From Gammaproteobacteria bacterium (GTDB taxonomy: Bacteria > Pseudomonadota > Gammaproteobacteria > UBA1113), in NCBI GenBank assembly GCA_020051155.1, contig JAGVJK010000011.1, positions 1-50,250 on the forward strand: a stretch of DNA of 50,250 bases, given 5' to 3'. The notes below the pieces were generated by a model. It saw only the letters and a program-made list of their open reading frames with translations. It did not search any database and had not been told where the DNA came from. Positions 36,411-44,437 of the stretch are shown here, piece after piece. A program made the position numbers and the translations under genes. How positions within the stretch are numbered: position 1 is the stretch's first letter; the number at the start of each line of letters is the position of its first letter.

Positions 36411-39137
36411 TCACATGGTTAGTCCTAATGGTAGAGATTGCTTTTTCGAATTAGAAGCAAATTCTGCTTCAAGCTCTCGAACTTGCTCTTGCAATGCATG
36501 CTGCTCTTTCATGAGTGGTGCTAGTTGCTCTAGTGTCGAAATTTCTTGCTTTAATGCTTTTATCTTGCTTCGAAAGTAACTTCTATTGCTCATTAAATTG
36601 TAAATCACAGAATTACGTGGAAGAAGATCGATTGGTAAGTAGTGAAAATTATCTCTCTGGTAAGTGTTTGCTTTATAAAATAGTAGTAATTCAATGATTT
36701 CTTTAGATGGATTCTGACATGCCCAATGAAGGAGAGTTCGATTATAGGTGAAACGGGAGTGATCTGTCAGTGCTCCATTTTTAAGGAGTAATTTTACCAT
36801 CGTCGAATTATTGTGATAAACAGCCAGTCCAAGCGCTGTAATTTTAAAAAAGAGACTAAAGATTGTAACTGCCTCTATATTTATACCTTGAGCTAATAAT
36901 GTTTTGGCAGCTTCTTTATTATTCGTTTCAACAGAATAATGCAAAGGGGTTGAGTTTTGTAGCGCCAACAATCCAGGTGATTTACCAAAAAAAGTTTGTG
37001 TTGTGGTTTCAATGGTTGGTGCAGGGTGATATTCTCGAGAGCTATCTCGATCATCTAAATATTCTTTTGAATCGTCAGAGTCTTCACCGCTTCCAGAAAA
37101 AATTTCATTTTTACTAGGCCCTTTCTCCACCATAGAGGAAGATGTAGGATAAGCAGAAAATACCGCGATGGGCGTTGAAGTATTGGGAGCTGAGGATTTT
37201 ACGTTTTCTTCGATTGATTTAATCAGCCCTTGTAATCTTCGTATTTCCTTTGTAAAAATAATACTATTCGCCTCTAATAACAAACCCCAAGTACGACTAT
37301 TTCGCTTTGCGAGATGTACAGCGAGGTGATGATTTTTATTGACGATTTCAGTATTTGCCCCGCCTTTTACCAATAACTCAGCAATCTCAAACGCATCACA
37401 TTTTGCCGCTAAATGAATAGCTGTATTTCCATGAGCGTCAAGTACGTCGAGTATCGATCTGTCAGTTATGAGTAAACTCACAAGATGCTTTTTATTTTTA
37501 GAGTCTATAGCAGAATCTCTCAGGATATCATGCAAAGGTGTTTCGCTTTCGCGAAACTTATTTAAATCTCCCAGCAATAATGGTTCAGAGTCAGTAAGCT
37601 GAGAAACATCACAAGTTTTATTTTTCTCATTATGACAGGAGAAATGCGAGAGATTTTTTACTTGTTGCTGTAAGACTTTATTCTGTTGTAATAAATCAAT
37701 CCGTCGTTGTTGTACAGAAATTTCTTGCTTCAATACTTTTATGGTATTTAAAAAATAATTTTTATTCTCAAGTAAATAGAGTTCTTCCGAATTATCGAAC
37801 CAAGATTTACTCATCTCTCTTTGTCGTGGTGTGCGATCATCCTTTTTTCCCATATGTGCTTTCACTCCGTAAAGTAGCAATAACTGCATGATATCTTTAC
37901 TCCGTAGAGCAGCGGCCACGTACACAAGAGAGCAACCATCTGGATCTCTACTAGCTTTTGCGCCATGCTCAAGTAGCAAGCGAATCATATTCATATCGCG
38001 TAGCATAATTGCAACATAAAGAGGTGTTTTTAAATAGGAAGTACCCCGCCAAGTATCCTCAATGGTTTCATTTATATTGGTCGTGCTTAATGTCAACAAC
38101 TGTTTCGCGAGTTCAACATCTTTTGTTGCCACGGCATGATGCAGTGATAATGGTGCGGTTTGAGTCATTGGTAGATTAGGTGACGAAAGTTTTGATATTG
38201 TTACAGGAGAGATGGATGCTTGTTGAGTCGATGTGCCTGGGACGTTCGCTGCAGAAGATAATTCGAGAGAAACTAATGAATGTTCAATTGCTTTTAATGA
38301 GGCAAGTTGATCTTGTAGCCTTCGTATTTCTTCCATGAAAATAGTGCCATGTTGTTCCATTAACAAAGCCCAGATAGGATTAGAGGGAGAGGCCATTTGC
38401 ACGGGAAGTTTTCTTAAGTCTCCCCTAGTTATTGTAGCAATGTTGGCATGAGCAGCTAATAATAATTTAACTATCTTAAGGTAATTTCCTTCTACTGCCC
38501 GGTGTAATGCAGTGTGTCCTTCATCTTCATCGAGAATGTTAACGTTTGCTCCAGCTTTGATGAGTAAACTCACCAGGTGCTTTTTCTCTTTGGACTCAAT
38601 GGTAGGATCGCGGATGATCTCATGCAAAGGTGTTTGGCCTTTGTAAAATTCATTTAAAGCAGGGGCGGCTCTTTTGTTTCGTCGTTTAAACCAAGAAGAT
38701 TCATAAACAATCCGATCCAAGGCCGGGTATTTCATGGCTAATTGTTCTAACTCAAAAAGGGGAGATACTTGACACTGTATTGCACGGATGCTTGCCATCA
38801 ATGTTGTCTCAATCTCTGGTGGGTTTATACCTAGGACTGTGACAGGTTCACATGCACGCCACGCTCCCTCTTGAACAGTAGCAAACATTGTCACAGCTCC
38901 GTAATAAGAAGTCAGAAACAAAGCTGAGTGTTCTTTTATCTTTCCTTCTTTTTGAAAGATAGCCAGCAACAACTCTAATTCAGCGAGTATAGATTCCGTC
39001 ATAGCGAGCTGAAAGGACATTAATGGGGTAAGTGGAGGTCTTGGCGAGCATAGAGTTAGTGTCACAGAGTAGATGCTTGATAATAATAAATCGGTGCCGT
39101 TGTCTGCTGGATTGGTTTCTTCAGATGTTTGAGCCAT
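36411..39137 (-). CDS. Large ankyrin-repeat protein, paralogue 1
   Basis: 908 residues, no signal peptide or membrane span. A unique N-terminal region (1-135) is followed by a header YPALDRIVYESSWF (137-150) and a basic RRNKRAAPALNEF (152-164). Ankyrin repeats (about 168-260; TPLHEII, HTALHRAVEGNYLKIVKLLL) follow, then a helical RLQDQLASL stretch. A second ankyrin set lies at about 330-430, a coiled coil at 458-495, a third ankyrin set at about 530-620 (TPLHDILRD, without the header), a Ser-rich linker, a fourth set (about 735-850) and a final coiled coil. It ends KKQSLPLGLTM. Such proteins in intracellular bacteria often act inside the host, but secretion is inferred. The tail closely matches paralogue 2. 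Confidence 0.88.
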   Translation of the reverse strand: MAQTSEETNPADNGTDLLLSSIYSVTLTLCSPRPPLTPLMSFQLAMTESILAELELLLAIFQKEGKIKEHSALFLTSYYGAVTMFATVQEGAWRACEPVTVLGINPPEIETTLMASIRAIQCQVSPLFELEQLAMKYPALDRIVYESSWFKRRNKRAAPALNEFYKGQTPLHEIIRDPTIESKEKKHLVSLLIKAGANVNILDEDEGHTALHRAVEGNYLKIVKLLLAAHANIATITRGDLRKLPVQMASPSNPIWALLMEQHGTIFMEEIRRLQDQLASLKAIEHSLVSLELSSAANVPGTSTQQASISPVTISKLSSPNLPMTQTAPLSLHHAVATKDVELAKQLLTLSTTNINETIEDTWRGTSYLKTPLYVAIMLRDMNMIRLLLEHGAKASRDPDGCSLVYVAAALRSKDIMQLLLLYGVKAHMGKKDDRTPRQREMSKSWFDNSEELYLLENKNYFLNTIKVLKQEISVQQRRIDLLQQNKVLQQQVKNLSHFSCHNEKNKTCDVSQLTDSEPLLLGDLNKFRESETPLHDILRDSAIDSKNKKHLVSLLITDRSILDVLDAHGNTAIHLAAKCDAFEIAELLVKGGANTEIVNKNHHLAVHLAKRNSRTWGLLLEANSIIFTKEIRRLQGLIKSIEENVKSSAPNTSTPIAVFSAYPTSSSMVEKGPSKNEIFSGSGEDSDDSKEYLDDRDSSREYHPAPTIETTTQTFFGKSPGLLALQNSTPLHYSVETNNKEAAKTLLAQGINIEAVTIFSLFFKITALGLAVYHNNSTMVKLLLKNGALTDHSRFTYNRTLLHWACQNPSKEIIELLLFYKANTYQRDNFHYLPIDLLPRNSVIYNLMSNRSYFRSKIKALKQEISTLEQLAPLMKEQHALQEQVRELEAEFASNSKKQSLPLGLTM

Positions 39138-39195
39138 GATTAAATAACCTTATGTAAAAATTCTGTTTTTCTCAAGTGCGGCCAATTAAAAGATC

Positions 39196-42087
39196 TCACA
39201 TGGTTGGTCGTAATGATCGAGGTTGTTCTTTCGAGTCAGAAGCAAACGCTGCTTCAAGTTCTCGAACTTGCTCTTGCAATGTATGCTGCTCTTTCATGAG
39301 TGGTGCTAGTTGCTCTAGTGTCGAAATTTCTTGCTTTAATGCTTTTATTTTTCTTAAAAAATAATCTCGATGGCGGCCTAAATAACGGAGGACTGGGTCA
39401 TAAGTTAAGCGCATAGGTCCCATAGGAAAGTGATCTCGGACACTGGTTTTTGCTCCATAAAGAAGTAACAATTCAATGATCTCTTTCATTTCCCAACGGC
39501 AAGCCCTATGCAGGGCCGTTTGTCTTCCATGGAAATTCTGATGATCCATTCGTGCTCCATGTTTCAATAGTAACTTAACCATCTCTACTTTGTTTTGCTC
39601 AACGGCTAGTTCAAGAGCTGTAATTTTCTTGGTGAGCAAAGCGTCGCGAAAATCTGCAGTTTCTTCTATATTGATACTTTGAGCCAATAATTCTTTAGCA
39701 GCATCTAAATTATTGGTTTCAACAGCGTAATGTAAAGGAGTAGTTTTTTCTTTTATTAATTCTTCAGGCGACTTTTTAAAAAAATGAAAAGTTGTTCCAG
39801 CAATGGAGGAAGCAGCAGAGCGCTCATCATTAATGTCTCGCTCCTCCAAGTTATCGTCATAATCAGAGTCAGTTTCTTTTTCAGAAAAATCATCTTCTAT
39901 GACCGGCTCTATGGCCATAGAAGATGAGGTAGGAATCATAGAGCGTTGTTCAATGGGATTGGTAGCGTGTTGAGTAGAACATTTTATACTTTCTTGCGCA
40001 GAGGCCAGTTGCGCTTGTAATTTTTTTATTTTTTTTACAAATATCTTACCATGTGCCTCTAACAATAAGCGCCAAGTATGACTATCTGGCTTTGCGAGTT
40101 GCACGGCAAGACAACGGTTTTTATTGAGAAGACTGATATCTGCTCCAGCATTTATTAATAACTCAACAATTTCAGTTTCATTATGTTCTGCTGCCAGGTG
40201 AAGTGGCGTATTTTTTTGTTCAGACTCTGCAATATTTAATTCAGCCCCAGCGTGTATTAATAAATTAACAAGATATTTTTTAGTGTGAGACTCGATGGTG
40301 GAGTCTATCAATATATCATGCAATGGGGTGCGGCCTTCATGAAGCTCATTTAAGGCGGGAGACTGTCTTTTTGTTCTGTCTTGAAACCAAGAGGATGTAT
40401 AGAAAATGCGATCTAATGCAGGGTAATCGCCTATTAGGTTTTCTAATATTGAAACGTATGAAACATGGGCAGGCTCAAGATCAATAGAAGATAAGATCTC
40501 AGTATTAGTAGGTAGTGATGAATTATCAGTTTCTTGTCTCGAACTACTAGCGATGAGCGGCGAGAGCATTGCTACTTTTTGTCGTAATAAGTGATTTTCC
40601 TGTGAGAGTGTGATCTGCTTTTGCCGCAGAGAAATATCAAGCCTTAGCTTGTTGATAGGTTTTAAAAAATAATTTTTAAATTGAAATAATTGCCAGATTT
40701 CCATGAGGGAGGGGTAACGCGTCGGATTAGCCTGAAACGTATACCATGCCAAGTCATCAGGTGTACTGTAACCATCTGTCTCAATACTTGCTTTTGCTCC
40801 ATGCAATAATAACAGCTGAACAATATCTTTATTGCTGTTACCAGCAGCTTTATGCAACGGAGTACACCCCGCAGGTCCGTAGTATCTGCTGTTAGCGGAA
40901 GCGCCATGCAGAAGTAATAAGCGAACCATACTAACATTATCACGTCGAACGGCAGCATAAAGTGGTGTTTCTAAATATTCGACACCTTCCTCCGATTGCC
41001 ACTGACGAGTTGCTTCTATGTCGGTTGTGCTGAAGCTTAATAATTGTTTTGCTAATTCAATATCATCTGTTTCTACCGCCTCATGTAAGGATAAGGATGT
41101 CTCGGAAATAGTTGAAGTTGATGAGCTGGTGACATTCGTTGTAGATTGTGTCGGTTCTGGTCCTAAATTAATATCGATAAATTTTTCTTCAGAGTTTACA
41201 GAGGATGATTCGATAGAGGGTAATGAGTATTCAGTTTCTGTCAATGAAGCAAGTTGAGCTGTTAGCCGTTCTACTTCCTCCATAAAAATAGAGCCGTGCT
41301 GTTTCATTAATAGAGCCCAAATAGGATTGGATGGCTTGATCATCTGCACGGGAAGTTTGTGCATGCCTAAGAACGCTGTCGCAGCGATGTTGGCACGAGC
41401 ATCCAGTAATAACTGAACAATCTCAAGATAATTTCCCTTTGCGGCTAGATGTAATGCCGTGTATCTTTTATTTGTATCGGGGATATTAACATCTGCACCA
41501 GCTTTGATGAGTAAACCCACAATGCGTTTTTTCTCTTGGAGTGCGATAGTGGAATCGCTGATAATGTCATGCAAAGGTGTTTGGTCTTTGTCAAATTCAT
41601 TTAAAGCGGGAGCGGCTCTTTTGCTGCGTCTTCCATACCAAGAAGATTCATAAAAAATCCGATCCAAAGCTGGGTATTTCGGCGCTAAATTTTCTAACTG
41701 CCAGAGAGGGGAAAATCCTTGTAAGAAATTGTATTCACTTTTTATATCAGTTGATTGAGAAGAGGCAGAGGTTGTACTTGGAACTATGGCAGGTTCACAT
41801 TCATGCCAGAAGCCCTCTTTAAACGTAGCAATTTTTATAGACTCACCATGAGGTATCAGAAGTTCTAAATCAGTGTTTTCTATTACCACGCCTGCTGCCT
41901 GACAGGTAATTAAAAGCATCTCTAGCTCAGGCAGTATGGATTTTGCCATGCTGAGCTCAAAAGACATTAACTCTGTTACAGCTGTAGATTCGGATGATCG
42001 TAGGTGCAATGTAACGAAATTGGGGTTGATGCTTGACGATGATACTTCGGCGTTTGTTAAGCTTATTTCCTCAAATAATTGGGCCAT
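39196..42087 (-). CDS. Large ankyrin-repeat protein, paralogue 2
   Basis: 963 residues from the MAQLFEE start (42087). An earlier in-frame ATG (42171) adds 28 residues not shared with paralogue 1, whereas both MAQ starts follow an AGGTTA box at similar spacing. Plan as in paralogue 1 but more complete: N-terminal region with LMSFELSMAKSILPELEMLL, header YPALDRIFYESSWY (139-151) and RRSKRAAPALNEF, ankyrins 168-260, Ser/Thr linker, ankyrins about 333-435, coiled coil 470-510, a second header YPALDRIFYTSSWF (555-568) with DRTKRQSPALNEL, ankyrins 587-670, an acidic linker, and a last ankyrin set and coiled coil. Probably a tandem duplicate of its neighbour; the function is not known. Confidence 0.88.
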   Translation of the reverse strand: MAQLFEEISLTNAEVSSSSINPNFVTLHLRSSESTAVTELMSFELSMAKSILPELEMLLITCQAAGVVIENTDLELLIPHGESIKIATFKEGFWHECEPAIVPSTTSASSQSTDIKSEYNFLQGFSPLWQLENLAPKYPALDRIFYESSWYGRRSKRAAPALNEFDKDQTPLHDIISDSTIALQEKKRIVGLLIKAGADVNIPDTNKRYTALHLAAKGNYLEIVQLLLDARANIAATAFLGMHKLPVQMIKPSNPIWALLMKQHGSIFMEEVERLTAQLASLTETEYSLPSIESSSVNSEEKFIDINLGPEPTQSTTNVTSSSTSTISETSLSLHEAVETDDIELAKQLLSFSTTDIEATRQWQSEEGVEYLETPLYAAVRRDNVSMVRLLLLHGASANSRYYGPAGCTPLHKAAGNSNKDIVQLLLLHGAKASIETDGYSTPDDLAWYTFQANPTRYPSLMEIWQLFQFKNYFLKPINKLRLDISLRQKQITLSQENHLLRQKVAMLSPLIASSSRQETDNSSLPTNTEILSSIDLEPAHVSYVSILENLIGDYPALDRIFYTSSWFQDRTKRQSPALNELHEGRTPLHDILIDSTIESHTKKYLVNLLIHAGAELNIAESEQKNTPLHLAAEHNETEIVELLINAGADISLLNKNRCLAVQLAKPDSHTWRLLLEAHGKIFVKKIKKLQAQLASAQESIKCSTQHATNPIEQRSMIPTSSSMAIEPVIEDDFSEKETDSDYDDNLEERDINDERSAASSIAGTTFHFFKKSPEELIKEKTTPLHYAVETNNLDAAKELLAQSINIEETADFRDALLTKKITALELAVEQNKVEMVKLLLKHGARMDHQNFHGRQTALHRACRWEMKEIIELLLLYGAKTSVRDHFPMGPMRLTYDPVLRYLGRHRDYFLRKIKALKQEISTLEQLAPLMKEQHTLQEQVRELEAAFASDSKEQPRSLRPTM

Positions 42088-42208
42088 GGATGGTGTAACC
42101 TCATATAACAGTCTGTTTTTCTCAGGATCGATAATCGTCAAGTGCCGGATTGTACATGAAAGAAACACCACAATAAATGGCCATACACATAGTTTTAGTG
42201 ATTTTTGA

Positions 42209-42237
42209 TTGCTTTTTATCCTCGAACCTCTTAGAAT
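42209..42237 (+). promoter_or_regulatory. Candidate sigma-70 promoter of the rpsF operon
   Basis: TTGCTT (42209-42214) and TAGAAT (42232-42237) are separated by 17 bases, upstream of a leader of about 100 bases before rpsF. The -10 matches the consensus at five of six positions and the -35 at three. A ribosomal protein operon beginning at rpsF needs its own promoter here, because the preceding genes run the other way. Confidence 0.5.
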
Positions 42238-42294
42238 GTCGTCCTCTGAGGGAGCCCTGGCAAATGTTTGTCATGAAGTTCCTTCAGTCTCCTT

Positions 42295-42317
42295 GCTTTT
42301 GGGATGGGCCCAAAAGC
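42295..42317 (+). promoter_or_regulatory. Hairpin in rpsF leader, possible S6:S18 autoregulatory site
   Basis: GCTTTTGGG (42295-42303) and CCCAAAAGC (42309-42317) form a perfect 9-bp stem with a five-base loop. AAACCGTAGGGAG, which contains a CCG and the ribosome site, follows before the ATG at 42343. In many bacteria the S6:S18 complex binds a structured rpsF leader with a conserved CCG near the helix. The fold is seen; the match to that motif is my inference. Confidence 0.4.
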
Positions 42318-42342
42318 TATTAAACCGTAGGGAGTTGTACTT

Positions 42343-42717
42343 ATGCGACATTATGAAATCGTATTTTTAGTGCATCCTGATCAATCTGAGCAGGTGCCCA
42401 GCATGATCGAACGCTACAAAGCGACGATCGAAGGCAAACAGGGTAAAATTCACCGCTTAGAAGATTGGGGTCGCCGCCAATTAGCTTATCAAATTGATAA
42501 AGTTCACAAAGCGCATTATGTTTTGATGAACATCGAATGCAATCAAGACGTTATTAGCGAGCTAACCACAGCGTTCCGCTTTAACGATGCCGTTTTGCGT
42601 CACATGATTGTTAAAGAAAGAGAAGCCATCACGGAACCTTCCGCGATTTTACGTAATAAAGACGAACGTAATTCTCGAGCACCTCATCATTCAGACGAAA
42701 TGATGATGGAAGAATAA
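42343..42717 (+). CDS. rpsF: 30S ribosomal protein S6
   Basis: 124 residues. It has the S6 fold opening [19 protein letters not shown] and [18 protein letters not shown], followed by [10 protein letters not shown] and [14 protein letters not shown]6 binds S18 in the platform of the 30S subunit. The C-terminal tail (residues 100-124) is charged and Met/Glu-rich, as in glutamylated S6 proteins. GGGAG lies 8 bases upstream of the ATG. The next gene, rpsR, follows after 18 bases; priB, found here in E. coli, is missing. Confidence 0.97.
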   Translation: MRHYEIVFLVHPDQSEQVPSMIERYKATIEGKQGKIHRLEDWGRRQLAYQIDKVHKAHYVLMNIECNQDVISELTTAFRFNDAVLRHMIVKEREAITEPSAILRNKDERNSRAPHHSDEMMMEE

Positions 42718-42735
42718 ACATTCAGGAGATATCAA

Positions 42736-42960
42736 ATGAGACGCAATCGTAAATTTTGTCCCTTCAGCGCTAGTGATTCTAGCGAAGGTGGTATTGATTA
42801 TAAAGATGTTTCGACCTTGAGAAAATACATCACCGAATCAGGAAAAATCGTACCAAGCCGTATTACTGGGGTTCAAGCAAAATCTCAACGCGCTTTAGCC
42901 AATGCTATTAAGCGTGCTCGATATATTGCTTTGTTACCTTACTGTGATCACCATAAATAA
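42736..42960 (+). CDS. rpsR: 30S ribosomal protein S18
   Basis: 74 residues. The opening [12 protein letters not shown] with the single Cys, [19 protein letters not shown] and [28 protein letters not shown] cover the family core. S18 pairs with S6 on the platform. CAGGAG lies upstream. Slightly longer than E. coli S18 by an insert (DSSEGG) between the Cys region and IDYKD. Confidence 0.97.
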   Translation: MRRNRKFCPFSASDSSEGGIDYKDVSTLRKYITESGKIVPSRITGVQAKSQRALANAIKRARYIALLPYCDHHK

Positions 42961-42976
42961 ATCGAGGTTATAAGCG

Positions 42977-43423
42977 ATGGAAATTATTTTGTTAGAAAAA
43001 GTCCGTAATGTGGGCAACCTCGGTGATAGAGTGCAAGTAAGCAATGGTTATGCTCGTAACTACTTAGTGCCCCAAGGCAAAGCCGTGCAAGCAAACCGCA
43101 GCAACGTTGCTGCCTTCGAAATGAAGCGCGCAGAGTTGGAAGCGGCTGCTATTGCAAGTCTTGCGGCAGCGCAAGCTCGTGCAGAGCAGTTAGCTGGTTT
43201 TACCTTACGCATCGAAGTGCAAGCTGGCGATGAAGGCAAACTGTATGGCTCTATCAGCGTACGTGAAATAGCAGAAGCTATGGCAAAAACAGGCAAAACC
43301 GTTGAAAAACGCGAAGTGTCCTTGCCAGGCGGTCCTATTCGTCAAACTGGCGAATTCCCTGTGAACTTATTGCTACACACTGATGTAGTAGCTCCTATCA
43401 CTGTAACAGTCGTTGCTGTGTAA
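42977..43423 (+). CDS. rplI: 50S ribosomal protein L9
   Basis: 148 residues. The N-terminal domain MEIILLEKVRNVGNLGDRV and YARNYLVPQGKA binds 23S rRNA. The long connecting helix (about 40-75, Ala/Glu-rich) leads to the C-terminal domain (LYGSISVREIAEAM ... PGGPIRQTGEFPVNLLLHTDV). Length as in E. coli. It is the last gene of the rpsF-rpsR-rplI unit and is followed by a strong terminator. Confidence 0.97.
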   Translation: MEIILLEKVRNVGNLGDRVQVSNGYARNYLVPQGKAVQANRSNVAAFEMKRAELEAAAIASLAAAQARAEQLAGFTLRIEVQAGDEGKLYGSISVREIAEAMAKTGKTVEKREVSLPGGPIRQTGEFPVNLLLHTDVVAPITVTVVAV

Positions 43424-43435
43424 GAAATTTCTTTA

Positions 43436-43466
43436 GCAGACACAAAAGTTTTTTGTGTCTGCTTTT
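43436..43466 (+). terminator. Rho-independent terminator after rplI
   Basis: GCAGACACAAAA pairs with TTTTGTGTCTGC in a perfect stem with a very small loop (43436-43462), followed by TTTT. It lies 13 bases after the rplI stop. In the 158 bases between here and the PIN gene a second hairpin (GTGgGTTACAA ... TTGTAACtCAC, 43571-43607) may serve the minus-strand toxin-antitoxin pair. Confidence 0.9.
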
Positions 43467-43624
43467 ACTCTTTCTCTTCCTTTATTATTTAAATAAGCTC
43501 CGAGCTGAAGTTCACTTATTATTTAATTAAAAATATCATCGTTCCTAAGAAATGCTAGTGCTTTTTTTAAGTGGGTTACAAGTTTGGATCACGAATTTGT
43601 AACTCACATTAGTTTAGGAGAAGG

Positions 43625-44047
43625 TCATGATTCAAAAAACAAATGGATACGATCGGTTGTCCATGTTGGGATCCCTGAGCCAAAAAAATCTTTATCTTCC
43701 GTCCAGATGGGACAATTTAGTAAAAGAGCGGTTGCTGCTATAGGCCAATCAAGAATATCTCGATTTTTCATGCGTTGCTGAGCCTCAACAGCTCGTTCTT
43801 GATACATACTTTTATCTACAATTTGTAACATACATTCGAGACTAGAAAGAACATTGAGTGCAGGCTCGATAGGCAGTGAGTGTTTTTTAAAAAGAATAGG
43901 CAAATACTTTCGCGCATCTTCCATACAAATATCAGGAGTAAAAAAATCAACAGAATCGTTAAAGGTTACCAGCAACTTTCTAACTTTTTCTCCAAGTACA
44001 GCTCTAATAAGGATATTTGCATCTAAAACCAAAATATTTGGTGTCAT
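43625..44047 (-). CDS. PIN-domain protein, probable VapC-type toxin
   Basis: 140 residues, PIN ribonuclease fold. The acidic site residues are visible: Asp9 in VLDANILIR, Glu43 in CMEDARKY, Asp97/Asp100 in RDILDWPIAATAL and Asp118/Asp120 in WTEDKDFFG. Such toxins cut RNA, often tRNA, when the antitoxin is lost. The ATG overlaps the antitoxin stop by one base (TAATG), so the two are translated together. Assigned from fold motifs and context; the cut target is unknown. Confidence 0.82.
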   Translation of the reverse strand: MTPNILVLDANILIRAVLGEKVRKLLVTFNDSVDFFTPDICMEDARKYLPILFKKHSLPIEPALNVLSSLECMLQIVDKSMYQERAVEAQQRMKNRDILDWPIAATALLLNCPIWTEDKDFFGSGIPTWTTDRIHLFFES

Positions 44048-44316
44048 TAATGTTTTTTTCCTTTTCGTAGAGCGCGAAATTCAGAAAACAATTGCTCTTC
44101 GGTGACACCATGAGAAACTAGCAGCGTTTCAAGCTGGATTGTTGCTTGTTTGAGAGCATCTAAGTCCGCTTGCTGAGGATGTGTGTGATGAGAAGGGATA
44201 TAAAACCCAATGGTTTCACCGTGTCGTGTAATAGCGACGGGAGAAGAAGCTAATAAATATTGTGGTAGACGGCTGCGAAACTCACGCATTCCTACCTTTA
44301 CTACATTCATGTCCAT
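44047..44316 (-). CDS. Phd/YefM-family antitoxin
   Basis: 89 residues. The N-terminal half, MNVVKVGMREFRSRLPQYL ... PVAITRHGETIGFYIPS, is the Phd/YefM DNA-binding dimer fold. The C-terminal half (about 45-89) is a helical, charged tail that would cover the PIN toxin. ATG 44316 follows GAGAGC at a good distance; a second ATG two codons on is possible. It is upstream of the toxin, with a palindromic operator just before the start, as expected for an autoregulated pair. Confidence 0.85.
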   Translation of the reverse strand: MDMNVVKVGMREFRSRLPQYLLASSPVAITRHGETIGFYIPSHHTHPQQADLDALKQATIQLETLLVSHGVTEEQLFSEFRALRKGKKH

Positions 44317-44331
44317 AATGGCTCTCTAATG

Positions 44332-44351
44332 TGTGTATACATGTGTACACA
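44332..44351. promoter_or_regulatory. Palindromic operator of the Phd/PIN pair
   Basis: TGTGTATACATGTGTACACA is a near-perfect 20-bp palindrome (one symmetric mismatch pair) located 16 bases before the antitoxin ATG. It contains TGTACA at 44344-44349, the core known from YefM-type operators. Binding of the antitoxin here would shut off the pair. It also lies 87 bases before dnaB on the other strand and could touch its promoter. Confidence 0.7.
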
Positions 44352-44437
44352 ATAGCAATGGAACTAATAATTGTCAAATTCTCCCCATGGAGGATTTCCC
44401 CAACTTGCGATAGAATACGCTACATTCACACTGAGAG

